From Alphaproteobacteria bacterium (GTDB lineage Bacteria > Pseudomonadota > Alphaproteobacteria > Micropepsales > Micropepsaceae): a stretch of DNA of 63,655 bases. The notes beneath the pieces are model-generated. The model saw only the letters and a list, made by a program, of their open reading frames with translations, had not been told where the DNA came from and searched no databases. Shown here piece by piece: positions 7,791-15,967 of the stretch (its first letter is position 1; the number at the start of each line of letters is the position of its first letter). The stretch covers positions 1 through 63,655 of the forward strand of contig CANJBZ010000025.1 of the NCBI GenBank assembly GCA_947473475.1, given 5' to 3'. The position numbers and the translations under genes are program-made.

Positions 7791-8441
7791 ATGATGCGTG
7801 CGCTACATTGTTTGCTTGTGACGTCCCTGCTCGCGGTTGGCACGGCGCATGCTGGAGCTGCGCCACAGCCCGCCGCCAGCACGGATTCGGTGCCGGCGCC
7901 GCAATGGCGCGCCGGCTCCCTGTGGGAGTATAGCGACGGCTACAAAATTAAAGTCACGTCCGTGCTAAATGGCGTGACGTTGTTCGACCGGCTCGATTCG
8001 CCGGGACAGTGGTTTTCCATGCGGGGCTTTCTGCGTCAGGACGCGGCTTCCGCGGCGACAAAACGGCAGACGATTTATCGCACCGTGCCCCCGACGGCAG
8101 GCGATACGTTGAGCGCGTCATCCCCTCTCACCTTTCAGCGCGAGTATCTGTCCAACAGTCAGCTGGTGGCGCATGTCACGTCATGGACGGTTGAGGCGCG
8201 CGAGACCATCACTGTTCCAGCCGGCACATTCGACTGCTGGGTCATGGTGTGGCGCGCGCGCAGCCTGAAAGGCAATTGGACCGGCTTTGAACGCTGGTGG
8301 TACAGCCCGCAAGCGCAAATGTATGTGCGTATGGAATACAAATACGGAAACACCGCGACGGCTTCGCGCGTGTTGATGCACTACGAGCAGGTCTCGGAAA
8401 ATGCACCGGTTCCGGCACAAGGCGGGGCAATCGCGCCTTAA
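7791..8441 (+). CDS. Exported hypothetical protein
   Basis: A 216-residue protein with a clear signal peptide (cleavage after AHAGA or nearby) and a mature beta-rich region that includes GSLWEYSDGYKIKV, TFDCWVMVWRARSLKG and FERWWYSPQAQMYVRMEY. It begins eight bases after the previous stop and closes the plus-strand operon. Its stop lies within the end of the convergent prepilin peptidase gene (4-bp overlap). I recognise no family; periplasmic or outer-surface location is the only inference. Confidence 0.55.
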   Translation: MMRALHCLLVTSLLAVGTAHAGAAPQPAASTDSVPAPQWRAGSLWEYSDGYKIKVTSVLNGVTLFDRLDSPGQWFSMRGFLRQDAASAATKRQTIYRTVPPTAGDTLSASSPLTFQREYLSNSQLVAHVTSWTVEARETITVPAGTFDCWVMVWRARSLKGNWTGFERWWYSPQAQMYVRMEYKYGNTATASRVLMHYEQVSENAPVPAQGGAIAP

Positions 8442-9262
8442 AAGGCGAACAGCATTTCGATAGCCGGTCCGATACCGGGAAGCGTGAAAAGCAGCATGCC
8501 GGCGAAGGCGAGGAACGGACCGAAGGGAATCGCCACCTGCCGCCCGATGCGCCCCATCAGCATCAAAGGGACGCTGACCGCCAAGCCCGTCACGAAGGCG
8601 ACGGCGAACATCGCCGGCAGCGCGGCGCCGCCAAGCCAGACGCCAAGGACGCCCGCGAATTTCACATCGCCATATCCCATGCCCTCGACGCCCGCATAAA
8701 GCCGATAGGCTTCGCGTATCAGCCAGAGTGCGCCATAGCCTGCGCCAGCACCCAAAGCCGCCGCGCCAATGCTGCCTCCCGGCAAAAACTGAAACGCGAT
8801 GCCCAACACGAATAGCGGCCCCAGCACGATGTCGGGGAGCAGCTGCTCTTCAATGTCGATGATTGTCAGCGCCACGAGCCCGGCGAGGAACAGCGCCGCG
8901 AGAAACGCTTTCGCCGTCAAGCCGAGTGTTACCAGGCAACACGCAAAAGCCACCGCCGCCAAAACTTCCACGGCCAGATAGCGCACGCCGTAACGCTCGC
9001 CGCAAAACCGGCAGCGGCCGCGCAGCAGCACATAGGACAGCAGCGGAATGTTGTCGTACCAGCGGAGCGGATGGTCGCATTTGGCGCAATGCGATCCAGG
9101 CCAGGACAGCCCGGCGGCGTATTGAGCGCCGGAGACATTGCCGCCATGCGCGTCGATCAGGCGCGGGACCCGGTGGATCACCACATTCAGAAAGCTTCCG
9201 GCAATCGCGCCGGAACACGCGCCTATCAGCGACAGCAGACCTGTCGAAAGGACACCGTTCAT
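8438..9262 (-). CDS. pilD: Prepilin peptidase / N-methyltransferase (type IV A24)
   Basis: A 274-residue polytopic membrane protein. It has the N-terminal GSFLNVVIHRVPR motif, the two CxxC zinc pairs (CAKC and CRFC) of the cytoplasmic methyltransferase domain, and the two catalytic aspartates in IIDIEEQLLPD and GMGYGDVKF. Length is normal. It cleaves prepilin leaders and N-methylates the new N-terminus, and should process the pilin-like proteins encoded just upstream on the same strand. The start overlaps the stop of the PilZ gene by 4 bp. GspO is the equivalent name in secretion operons. Confidence 0.93.
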   Translation of the reverse strand: MNGVLSTGLLSLIGACSGAIAGSFLNVVIHRVPRLIDAHGGNVSGAQYAAGLSWPGSHCAKCDHPLRWYDNIPLLSYVLLRGRCRFCGERYGVRYLAVEVLAAVAFACCLVTLGLTAKAFLAALFLAGLVALTIIDIEEQLLPDIVLGPLFVLGIAFQFLPGGSIGAAALGAGAGYGALWLIREAYRLYAGVEGMGYGDVKFAGVLGVWLGGAALPAMFAVAFVTGLAVSVPLMLMGRIGRQVAIPFGPFLAFAGMLLFTLPGIGPAIEMLFAF

Positions 9263-9618
9263 CGCACCGCGGCGGCGGGACGGCCGTTGGCCACCTCTTG
9301 CCTTAGCCAGTCGAGCAGCCGGTCTCTATATTTTGCGCCGTTGGTGATGGAGACGCCGCAGAAATGTTCACCGGCGTGCATGACCTCGATGGGCAGGCTT
9401 CCAAAATCTTCGATCCAGAGTTCGGCGGTGCTGCCCGCCTCAGGCGGATATTCCATGAATACGAGCGCGCCCGAACCGGAGATGTCGGCGATTTGGACGG
9501 CATAACACGAACCCGCGGCGCGAAGCTCGCCATGAAGCTCGACCTCGTAACGCCGCTCTTTGCGGCGATCCGATGGATGCCCTGCGCCATTGCCGGGAGG
9601 CGTAGATCCGCTCTGCAT
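9259..9618 (-). CDS. PilZ-domain protein
   Basis: A protein of about 119 residues with the PilZ c-di-GMP signature: DRRKERRYEV (R-x-x-x-R) and IADISGSGALV (D-x-S-x-x-G), then a beta-barrel ending in VMHAGEHFCGVSI. Both ligand motifs are present, so cyclic di-GMP binding is likely. I chose the ATG at 9618, which has an AGGA sequence upstream; a TTG at 9648 is possible. The gene is coupled to the prepilin peptidase gene (ATGA overlap), suggesting that c-di-GMP tunes pilus assembly here. Confidence 0.85.
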   Translation of the reverse strand: MQSGSTPPGNGAGHPSDRRKERRYEVELHGELRAAGSCYAVQIADISGSGALVFMEYPPEAGSTAELWIEDFGSLPIEVMHAGEHFCGVSITNGAKYRDRLLDWLRQEVANGRPAAAVR

Positions 9619-9719
9619 GAAAATGTCCTGTAGGCTTTCATCCCACAATGCGTCAGCACCCTTAAGGGCTTGCTAACGCGATGGCACGAGGCGGCAAAAA
9701 CTCGTCATGCGTCCGTCGT

Positions 9720-10346
9720 TCATGACGTGGACGGCATTCGGTTAAGCCGCCTGACACCGTAATATCCGGTGGGCTTGCCGCCATTATTGTCATTGCTGAC
9801 GTTGCCGCAGTTCTGAGATGCGTTTACGAGGCTGGTGCAGATGCGTATCTGAAGCGGCGAGAAGCGTTGCGCGAAACCGGAAAGAACGGGAATCGTGCTC
9901 AATCCGGTCGTCGGATAGGATCCGGTCATCGTCAAATAGCCACTATATGTCTGGCGCGTGGGATCCTCGTCCGCCGCGGCGGATAGACTTACCTTGATGG
10001 AGTAATTGCTGTTCTCTTCGAGGTAGGTGAACGTGCGATAGCTGGCTATCTCGTCGAGATAGCTTTGTAGCACGGGGACCTTCTCGAAATCCGTGATGTT
10101 GTCGGTCGCAAGGCAACCCAGAGCGTTGGGACAAAGCGCGGAGTGGCGCTGCCGGCTGATGGCATAGCGAAAATGCCCCATCATAGCCCAATAGGCGCGT
10201 GTCTCCGCCAATTGGTTCTCGACGGCGGCTTGCTCGATGAATACCGACTGATTGATGAGGGTACCCATCAGCAAAGTGGCGGTCAGCCCAATCAGCATCA
10301 CCGGCACCAGCAGATTTCCGGTTTGGCGCGAACGAGCGTTTCTCAT
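9720..10346 (-). CDS. PilX/MshP-like minor pilus protein
   Basis: A 208-residue protein starting with a short basic leader and a hydrophobic N-terminal helix (GNLLVPVMLIGLTATLLMGT) in which Gly could be the prepilin cleavage residue, although the consensus Glu at position 5 is replaced. The rest is a Cys-containing periplasmic domain (LCPNALGCL, ICTSLVNASQNC). Order after the PilW-like gene, with a 4-bp overlap, matches PilX/MshP position in type IV pilus clusters. It is probably a minor pilin-like component. Confidence 0.6.
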   Translation of the reverse strand: MRNARSRQTGNLLVPVMLIGLTATLLMGTLINQSVFIEQAAVENQLAETRAYWAMMGHFRYAISRQRHSALCPNALGCLATDNITDFEKVPVLQSYLDEIASYRTFTYLEENSNYSIKVSLSAAADEDPTRQTYSGYLTMTGSYPTTGLSTIPVLSGFAQRFSPLQIRICTSLVNASQNCGNVSNDNNGGKPTGYYGVRRLNRMPSTS

Positions 10347-10939
10347 GGATCGCCCATGTCACGGTTGAGCGTGAAAAGTGTGCGGTAGGTCTGTGTCGCC
10401 GTGGCGGGATTGTCCGCGCGCCGCGCCTGGAACGGATCGGTCAGCGTGACGGTGACTTCGACCGTGCGGCCCGCAATGGCGCGATTGGCGGTGTTGACCT
10501 TGAATGCGTTGCCGATCCATCCGGTGACCGTCTTGTTCTGACCGGCTGAGTTACAATCGGGAAGAGGACGTGTTGCGGCGGTGCAGGAAATCGTCTGGCT
10601 TGGCAGCGCGTCGCCGGTCACGGTGAGATTGTTGCTGACATATTGAAGCTTGTAATTGTTGCGCAGGCTGTTTGCGCTGGGCGCCGATTTACGGCCACGC
10701 ACGCCATAGACATTCAGCGTTCCATCGTTGCCGTTCGTCGCGGTTCTGGCGCCGTTCCCGATGAGGTCGAGAACGTGCCGCGCCTCGCGATTCAACATCA
10801 GCTCGCTTTGGACGCTGGCATACCAATCATACGCATTGAGCATGAACACGAGCGCCGGCATGAGCACAGCCATGCTGGCAACCGAGGCCATCATCACTTC
10901 AAGCAGCGTAAATCCAGCCTGCGACCGCTTGCGCATCAA
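10343..10939 (-). CDS. PilW/GspJ-like minor pseudopilin
   Basis: A 198-residue protein with a canonical prepilin leader and cleavage site: QAG then FTLLEVMMASVASMAV, with Glu at mature position 5. The globular part includes LMLNREARHVLDLIGNGART, typical of PilW/GspJ-type minor pilins, followed by a Cys pair region (ISCTAATRPLPDC). It overlaps both neighbours by 4 bp, so the four pilin-like genes form one coupled operon. It is a substrate of the prepilin peptidase encoded downstream. Confidence 0.75.
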   Translation of the reverse strand: MMRKRSQAGFTLLEVMMASVASMAVLMPALVFMLNAYDWYASVQSELMLNREARHVLDLIGNGARTATNGNDGTLNVYGVRGRKSAPSANSLRNNYKLQYVSNNLTVTGDALPSQTISCTAATRPLPDCNSAGQNKTVTGWIGNAFKVNTANRAIAGRTVEVTVTLTDPFQARRADNPATATQTYRTLFTLNRDMGDP

Positions 10940-11619
10940 CCGCGCCCCACAATGGTTCGCAGTGATATGGCCTGCAGCGAAGCCGGAGCCGTGATATTTC
11001 CCGATGTACCGACGCGATACGGATATTCGAGATAGACATCCAGGAGCTGGCAGCGTCCGCCTGTGGTGGCGAGATCGTCAAACCGGTGACAGGAACAATC
11101 CAGGGGCTGAATACAGGAAGCGACATTGATGTCTGAGGCCGTCCAGCTCAGGCGGCCTACAATCATCCGCGCCTTGTCGATCCAGATGTACTCGCGATTC
11201 AGGACCGGCAGAATATTGGATTTGGAGAAAACCTCGAACTCATCCGCCGCAAAGCTGCCGTAGAGACCCCGCACGTAGTCGTTGGTGGCATACGGCGACA
11301 TGCTCGCGGGATAGATCAGCCGGGTGGTCGGAAAGCCGGACAGTCCGTCCGTGTATCCGGTGGTCGTCAGCGGTCCATTGACCAGATCGGTGGCAAAGCC
11401 GGTGAAAACGTAGAGCGTGCTGATCCGTTCGAGTTCGCCGCTGAGGGCAAAGATCGCTTTCTGTTTCAGGACCAGCTCGGACGCGCGGCCGCTCGCCTGA
11501 TACCAAAAGCCGCCGATTCCCAGAATGAAAATGGACAGGATCATCGAAGCGAACATCACTTCGATCAGCGAAAAGCCGCTTTGCTTGCGGCGCGCCGGGA
11601 CGTCAGGGAACGACAGCAT
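10936..11619 (-). CDS. PilV/GspI-like minor pseudopilin
   Basis: From ATG 11619 the protein is 227 residues, with leader MLSFPDVPARRKQSG and mature start FSLIEVMFASMILSIFIL, an excellent prepilin motif. The long Cys-bearing C-terminal domain is of unknown fold (PLDCSCHRFDD, GGRCQLLDVYLEYPYRVG). A longer open frame extends to 11739, but those residues run antiparallel within the upstream pilin gene and carry no signal. The chosen start overlaps the upstream gene end by 17 bp. Confidence 0.75.
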   Translation of the reverse strand: MLSFPDVPARRKQSGFSLIEVMFASMILSIFILGIGGFWYQASGRASELVLKQKAIFALSGELERISTLYVFTGFATDLVNGPLTTTGYTDGLSGFPTTRLIYPASMSPYATNDYVRGLYGSFAADEFEVFSKSNILPVLNREYIWIDKARMIVGRLSWTASDINVASCIQPLDCSCHRFDDLATTGGRCQLLDVYLEYPYRVGTSGNITAPASLQAISLRTIVGRG

Positions 11620-12232
11620 TGGTGGTGCTCGTTCCTTCGACCCAGCTATAGCGCAGGCCGTTAGCGCCAGTGACGGTGTCGCGCCCGTTCGGCGGTGGGG
11701 GATATCGATAGACCATGGCGCGGCCCTCGCGCCCGGCAAGGCCGGAGCTCGACGCTGATACCCAGCCTGTCGGCGTGCGCTTCGAACTGCTCATCGTGCA
11801 GGTGGAGCTTTGCGGACCCGCCACGGTCGTTCCGGTGCTCGCGCGCAAAATGGCCCACACCTCGAATTCGACGGTGGGATCGCCGGCTCCCGATGACTTA
11901 ATAAAATTGGTGCTTGTGGGCGCAGCGCAGAGCGTCGCATCGCGGCACACGACCACGAAGCAGAAATTTCCCGTCGTGGTCAGATCGGTCCCAAGCGCCG
12001 GGGCTGTGACGGTCTCATCGAAGCCGCCACTGCTGCAGCAATAGACGCCGTTCTTCAGCTTGTAGAGCCGCTCACGCGAAGCGATGTCCATCAGATAGGG
12101 CTTGGCTTCATTCAGGCGCGCTTCGCGCATATAGCCCGAATAGATCGGCACCGCGACGGACGCGAGAATGCCGATGATGGTCACAACAACCATCAACTCT
12201 ATTAGAGTGAAACCGCGCTGGAGCCGTCGCAT
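11603..12232 (-). CDS. Type IV pilin-like protein (PilE/PilA family)
   Basis: A 209-residue prepilin: short basic leader MRRLQRG, mature FTLIELMVVVTIIGILASVA, then YSGYMREARLNEAKPYLMDI, the classical type IV pilin N-terminal helix. The globular part has several cysteines (YCCSSGG, CFVVVCRDATLC, STCTMSS). It is the first gene of the minus-strand pilin operon, probably transcribed from the AT-richer region at 12233-12360. It may be the major pilin, but its length is on the long side. Confidence 0.8.
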   Translation of the reverse strand: MRRLQRGFTLIELMVVVTIIGILASVAVPIYSGYMREARLNEAKPYLMDIASRERLYKLKNGVYCCSSGGFDETVTAPALGTDLTTTGNFCFVVVCRDATLCAAPTSTNFIKSSGAGDPTVEFEVWAILRASTGTTVAGPQSSTCTMSSSKRTPTGWVSASSSGLAGREGRAMVYRYPPPPNGRDTVTGANGLRYSWVEGTSTTNAVVP

Positions 12233-12361
12233 TTTGCGGGCCCAAAGTCCTGAAATTCCCGGACGTTCTAGCCGCGCACAGGTTCACGCCACCCTAAGGC
12301 CAAGGGGCGCGTCGCAAATATGGTTAATGCGTGCTTAGCAAGACAATGATGGCTTGCACTC

Positions 12362-12700
12362 TTAAGGCGCGGAAAATCCAAACACGCCGTGGAATACAAA
12401 GGCTGCCGTTTTGAGGAAGGGAGCTTCCGCGTCACCCAATTTCCCGACAACTATTCCAGTTTCCAATGTCGCCACTTTGTCGAATCGAACCGCCGACTTG
12501 ACCTTGAGACCATTGGCCGGGCTTGGCTCGATCTCAAGAGCATCAGGACCGCTAACGGGTAGCTGAGAGGTAATGAAGGCGAGCACAATATCGGCCCGCG
12601 AGGCATTGTTGCGGGAAATCACCAGAGCCGGACGTACTTTGGAGCCGGAGAGATCGGTAAAGGGGAAACGCGTAAGAACAATGCTCCCGAAACTATACAT
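12362..12700 (-). CDS. PemK/MazF-family toxin
   Basis: From the ATG at 12700 the protein is 112 residues: MYSFGSIVLTRFPFTDLSG, SKVRPALVISRNNA, DIVLAFITSQ and SAVRFDKVATLE. These are the conserved MazF/PemK fold segments (G-x-x-v-l-x-x-x-F-P-f-t-d, R-P-a-l-v-i). The family consists of sequence-specific mRNA interferases. The upstream antitoxin gene overlaps it by 8 bp. A longer frame to 12763 lies within the antitoxin gene and is not used. Confidence 0.8.
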   Translation of the reverse strand: MYSFGSIVLTRFPFTDLSGSKVRPALVISRNNASRADIVLAFITSQLPVSGPDALEIEPSPANGLKVKSAVRFDKVATLETGIVVGKLGDAEAPFLKTAAFVFHGVFGFSAP

Positions 12701-12905
12701 TGGGCAGCAAGTCGGCCTCGGTGTACAGGTCCTGCTCGTCCGCCAGGAAATCGAAGGCGCCACCCTCTTGCGCCATCCGCGCCATGGGCAGTTCTGCGTC
12801 TAGCGTTTCGACAACAACTCGTATGCGCTGGCGCGGCGGAATACCGCGCCGCTGAATTTCTCCAGCGACTTTACCAGCCTCAATGTCGTCAAGCACGTAG
12901 CGCAT
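12693..12905 (-). CDS. Antitoxin partner of the PemK/MazF toxin
   Basis: A 70-residue acidic small protein with RGIPPRQRIRVVVETLDAEL, then a C-terminal acidic tail FDFLADEQDLYTEADLLPNV, the arrangement expected of an antitoxin whose tail neutralises MazF. It overlaps the toxin gene by 8 bp and precedes it, the usual antitoxin-first order. I see no classical AbrB or ribbon-helix-helix signature, so its DNA-binding class is uncertain. Confidence 0.7.
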   Translation of the reverse strand: MRYVLDDIEAGKVAGEIQRRGIPPRQRIRVVVETLDAELPMARMAQEGGAFDFLADEQDLYTEADLLPNV

Positions 12906-12911
12906 TCGCTG

Positions 12912-12940
12912 AATTTAGTATCTCCGGGCCGCTTCCGCAA
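12912..12940 (-). promoter_or_regulatory. Candidate sigma-70 promoter of the toxin-antitoxin pair
   Basis: On the minus strand TTGCGG (12940-12935) and TAAATT (12917-12912) are separated by 17 bp. The expected transcription start is within a base or two of the antitoxin ATG at 12905, which would give a leaderless or nearly leaderless mRNA. No Shine-Dalgarno sequence fits between the -10 box and the start codon. This is by inspection only. Confidence 0.45.
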
Positions 12941-13010
12941 ATGTGCGCATTGCCTTGTGGCGTGGCGCGGCGCGGCACGGCTCGCCGCACCGCGCCACAA
13001 GGATGCAAGA

Positions 13011-13517
13011 TTATTTCGCGGCGGCTTGCTTGCCGAATACCGATTCGATTCCGGCTTGGGCGCACTTCTCGCCGTCGCCACTGGAAACGCCCATCGAGCC
13101 GATGACCTGACCTTCCACGACAATCGGAACCGCGCCCGGCTGCGGGAAGTCGCCGACGATATAGGTGGGGGCAAGGTTTTCGCCCCGGCGCACGATCCCG
13201 GCGGTTTCGGAACTGGCGCGGCGCCAGCGCAGCGCGTTCTTGGCTTTCAGAAGCGCGGTATCGATGCCGTTCGGCGCCGTACCTTCCATGGCGTGCGATT
13301 CGATCAGGTTGCCGCCCCAATCCAGAACAGCCATGGCGACGGGGGTCTTATTCTTCTCGGCCCAGGCGGTGCAGCCCTCGACCAAACCGCGCGCTCCAGC
13401 CGAGCTGATGACTTTGATAGTGCGAATCGGCGCAGCCGCGGGAGCGGCCATCGCGCCGGCAGCGACGGAGACAGCGAGCAGAGCGGCAAGCGAAGCAACC
13501 GATGTACAAAGACGCAT
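13011..13517 (-). CDS. Exported GlcG/HbpS-family heme-binding-like protein
   Basis: A 168-residue protein: signal peptide of about 25 residues, then a complete GlcG/HbpS (DUF336) domain with GCTAWAEKNKTPVAMAVLDW, GGNLIESHAMEG, FPQPGAVPIVVEGQVIGSMG and VSSGDGEKCAQAGIE. Members bind heme or small ligands or occur next to oxidoreductases; the exact substrate is not predictable. It is monocistronic here, divergent from the thioredoxin-TPR gene and downstream of nothing obviously related. Confidence 0.82.
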   Translation of the reverse strand: MRLCTSVASLAALLAVSVAAGAMAAPAAAPIRTIKVISSAGARGLVEGCTAWAEKNKTPVAMAVLDWGGNLIESHAMEGTAPNGIDTALLKAKNALRWRRASSETAGIVRRGENLAPTYIVGDFPQPGAVPIVVEGQVIGSMGVSSGDGEKCAQAGIESVFGKQAAAK

Positions 13518-13673
13518 GATGTTCCTCCCTTTTTGGTTGCCGCCAGTCTACAGGCCCCCAACAGCACCGTCGAGCCGCAGCAGACCAAACCGGGCCGCCG
13601 GCCTCGCTTTCGAGGCTTGGCTTTTTGATCAGGCGGACCCATGTTGGGGTAGAGATTTAGCAAAAGGCATCCT

Positions 13674-14651
13674 ATGGCACTGATCGATCCGTCCGGCCGG
13701 CCGCTCAAGAGCGGCAAAGAACCTGTGCAGGCAATGGGCGCGCCCGGCGCGCCGCCGCCCGCGCAAACCGGCGGGGCCAGCATCAAGGATACTTCGCTCG
13801 CGACCTTCGCGGCCGACGTGCTCGATGCCTCGATGGACGTACCTGTGATCGTCGATTTCTGGGCGCCGTGGTGCGGGCCGTGCAAACAGCTCGGGCCCGC
13901 TTTGGAGCGGTTCGTCACCGAGACCAAGGGCGCCGTGCGGCTGGTTAAAGTGAATATCGATGAGAACCCGGAAATCGCGCAGCAATTGCGAGTGCAGTCG
14001 ATCCCGACCGTGTACGCCTTCCGGAACGGCCAGCCGATCGACGGCTTTATGGGAGCGATCCCCGACAGCCAGCTTCGCCAATTCGTCCAGGGGCTGATTG
14101 GCCCCGGTGGCGCCCCGGCCGAAGCCGGCATCGAAGAGGCGCTTACGCTCGCCGGCGAGGCCCTTGCCGGTCGCGATCTGGCGACCGCTGCCCAGCTCTT
14201 CGGCCATATCCTCCAGGAGGAACCCGGCCATCCCAAAGCCGTGGCAGGTCTCGCGCGCTGCTATCTGGAAAGCGGCGATGTGGAACGGGCCAAGCAGACC
14301 CTTGGGCTGGTGCGCCCCGACGCGCTCCAGGATGAAGCCATCCGCGCGGTGGAAGCGGAGGTCGCGCTGAGGGAACGGGCTACCGATGCCGGCGACCTTG
14401 GGCCGCTGCGTGCCAAGGTCGACGCCAATCCCGCGGATTTGCAGGCACGTTTTGATCTGGCCCTGGCGCTGGACGGCAAGGGCGCGCGCGAAGAAGCCCT
14501 CGATCAGTTGCTTGAGATCGTCAAACGCGACCGCAAATGGAACGAAGAGACCGCGCGCAAACATCTGGTCACGCTGTTCGAGGCCATGGGCCCGATGGAC
14601 CCGCGAACGCTCGCCGCGCGCCGGCGTCTTTCCGCTATTCTGTTTTCCTGA
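13674..14651 (+). CDS. Thioredoxin-TPR co-chaperone (CnoX/YbbN-like)
   Basis: A 325-residue protein: a Pro/Ala-rich leader, a thioredoxin domain (about 40-145) with VIVDFWAPWCGPCKQLGP and the cis-proline segment SIPTVYAFRNG, then a helical TPR-like C-terminal half (EPGHPKAVAGLARCYLESGD, ADLQARFDLALALDGKGARE). This is the CnoX/YbbN architecture, a holdase that protects proteins under oxidative stress and hands them to GroEL or DnaK. Unlike E. coli YbbN, the redox WCGPC is intact, so disulfide reductase activity is possible. It leads a run of four close plus-strand genes. Confidence 0.88.
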   Translation: MALIDPSGRPLKSGKEPVQAMGAPGAPPPAQTGGASIKDTSLATFAADVLDASMDVPVIVDFWAPWCGPCKQLGPALERFVTETKGAVRLVKVNIDENPEIAQQLRVQSIPTVYAFRNGQPIDGFMGAIPDSQLRQFVQGLIGPGGAPAEAGIEEALTLAGEALAGRDLATAAQLFGHILQEEPGHPKAVAGLARCYLESGDVERAKQTLGLVRPDALQDEAIRAVEAEVALRERATDAGDLGPLRAKVDANPADLQARFDLALALDGKGAREEALDQLLEIVKRDRKWNEETARKHLVTLFEAMGPMDPRTLAARRRLSAILFS

Positions 14652-14656
14652 CGGCC

Positions 14657-15328
14657 ATGCCCGCCCCGCGCCGCTACCGCAACATTTCCGGCCTGCCGGC
14701 GGTCATTCCAATTTTTCCGCTGACGGGCGTGATTCTGTTGCCGCGGACGAAACTGCCGCTCAATGTGTTCGAGCCGCGCTACCTCGCCATGGTGGACGCG
14801 GCCATGGATCATGACCGGGTCATCGGCATGATCCAACCGCGTGTGCCCGGCAGCGAAAAAGGACAAAAGCCGGCGCTGTCCAGCATTGGCTGCCTGGGGC
14901 GCATTACGGACTACAGCGAAACCGATGACGGGCGTTATCACATCACGCTGTCAGGCATTGCGCGATTTCATGTTTCCCGTGAAGTGGATTCGAATAAGCC
15001 GTTCCGGGAAGTCGCAGCCGATTACGCTCTGTTCGCCGAAGATCTTCTGTCCACGGAAGATCCGCCGATTGGCCGCGACAGATTGCTCGGCGCGTTGAAA
15101 CCTTATTTGTCGGATCGCGCGCTTGAAACGGACTGGAAGTCCATCGAAGAGGCGCCGTCCGAAACGCTGGTGAATGCGCTTTGCATGCTGTGCCCCTTTG
15201 AGCCCAGCGAGAAACAGGCCCTGCTGGAGGCGCCGGACTTCGTGCGCCGCTCCGAAACGTTGACCGCACTGCTGGAAATGGCCAATGCATCGGCAACGCC
15301 GTCCGGCGGCTCGCCGTCGTTGAATTAG
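14657..15328 (+). CDS. Lon N-terminal (LAN) domain protein
   Basis: A 223-residue protein consisting only of the Lon substrate-binding-type domain: VIPIFPLTGVILLPRTKLPL, NVFEPRYLAMVDAAM, IGMIQP, GCLGRITDYSETDDGRY. No AAA+ or protease domain follows. Stand-alone LonN proteins are common in alphaproteobacteria, often next to thioredoxin-TPR genes; function is unproven. The ATG at 14657 follows the previous stop by five bases; a longer frame overlaps the thioredoxin gene. Confidence 0.85.
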   Translation: MPAPRRYRNISGLPAVIPIFPLTGVILLPRTKLPLNVFEPRYLAMVDAAMDHDRVIGMIQPRVPGSEKGQKPALSSIGCLGRITDYSETDDGRYHITLSGIARFHVSREVDSNKPFREVAADYALFAEDLLSTEDPPIGRDRLLGALKPYLSDRALETDWKSIEEAPSETLVNALCMLCPFEPSEKQALLEAPDFVRRSETLTALLEMANASATPSGGSPSLN

Positions 15329-15337
15329 GAACACACC

Positions 15338-15523
15338 ATGGACGTCGATCCGAAGCTGCTGGAAATATTGGTGTGTCCGCTGACCAAGACGACGCTCATC
15401 TACGATCGTGAGCGGCAGGAACTCATCAGCAAGAAGGCCGCCCTTGCCTATCCTATCCGCGACGGCATTCCGGTGATGCTGCCCGACGAAGCGAGGGCCC
15501 TTTCCGAAAGCGAACAGCGATGA
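15338..15523 (+). CDS. Trm112-family protein
   Basis: A 61-residue protein with [19 protein letters not shown] and [17 protein letters not shown], the Trm112/YcaR signature. In eukaryotes Trm112 activates methyltransferases; bacterial homologues are small zinc-ribbon-like or degenerate proteins of uncertain role. Only one Cys (VCP) remains, so it probably does not bind zinc. It is nine bases after the LonN gene and overlaps the next start by 4 bp. Confidence 0.85.
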   Translation: MDVDPKLLEILVCPLTKTTLIYDRERQELISKKAALAYPIRDGIPVMLPDEARALSESEQR

Positions 15524-15882
15524 ACGCGCCCACCGCATGGCCGGCCGAGCTTCGGGTCAATCCGGCCAAGGATGGGCTGAAAATCCGCTTTGACGACGGA
15601 CAGGACTATTCGCTGGCGGCAGAGTATCTGCGCGTGGAATCGCCCAGTGCCGAGGTGCAAGGCCACGGGCCGCTCGAACGGACCTTCGTGCCGGGCAAGT
15701 CCCATGTGAAAATCACGAAGCTCGAACCGGTTGGGCATTACGCCGTGCGCATCGTGTTCGACGATGGGCACGATTCAGGCCTCTTCACTTGGTCCTATCT
15801 CCTTGAACTCGGCCGCGACCACGATCAGAAATGGCAAACCTATCTGGACGGGCTGGCCACCAAGGGTTTGAAACGCGAATAA
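15520..15882 (+). CDS. DUF971 protein (GBBH-like N-terminal domain)
   Basis: A 120-residue protein with the DUF971 signature: [56 protein letters not shown] and [17 protein letters not shown]. This is the small domain otherwise found at the N-terminus of gamma-butyrobetaine hydroxylase. Stand-alone forms have been linked to Fe-S cluster carrier chemistry by analogy; I cannot tell the role here. Its start overlaps the Trm112 stop. Confidence 0.85.
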   Translation: MNAPTAWPAELRVNPAKDGLKIRFDDGQDYSLAAEYLRVESPSAEVQGHGPLERTFVPGKSHVKITKLEPVGHYAVRIVFDDGHDSGLFTWSYLLELGRDHDQKWQTYLDGLATKGLKRE

Positions 15883-15967
15883 CTTGCCGCTTTCAGGAAA
15901 CTGCGTCTTCCGGTTAGATGCCTCCCAATCGCGGGCGCAGAAGCGCTGTCGCACCTGGGAGGATGCC

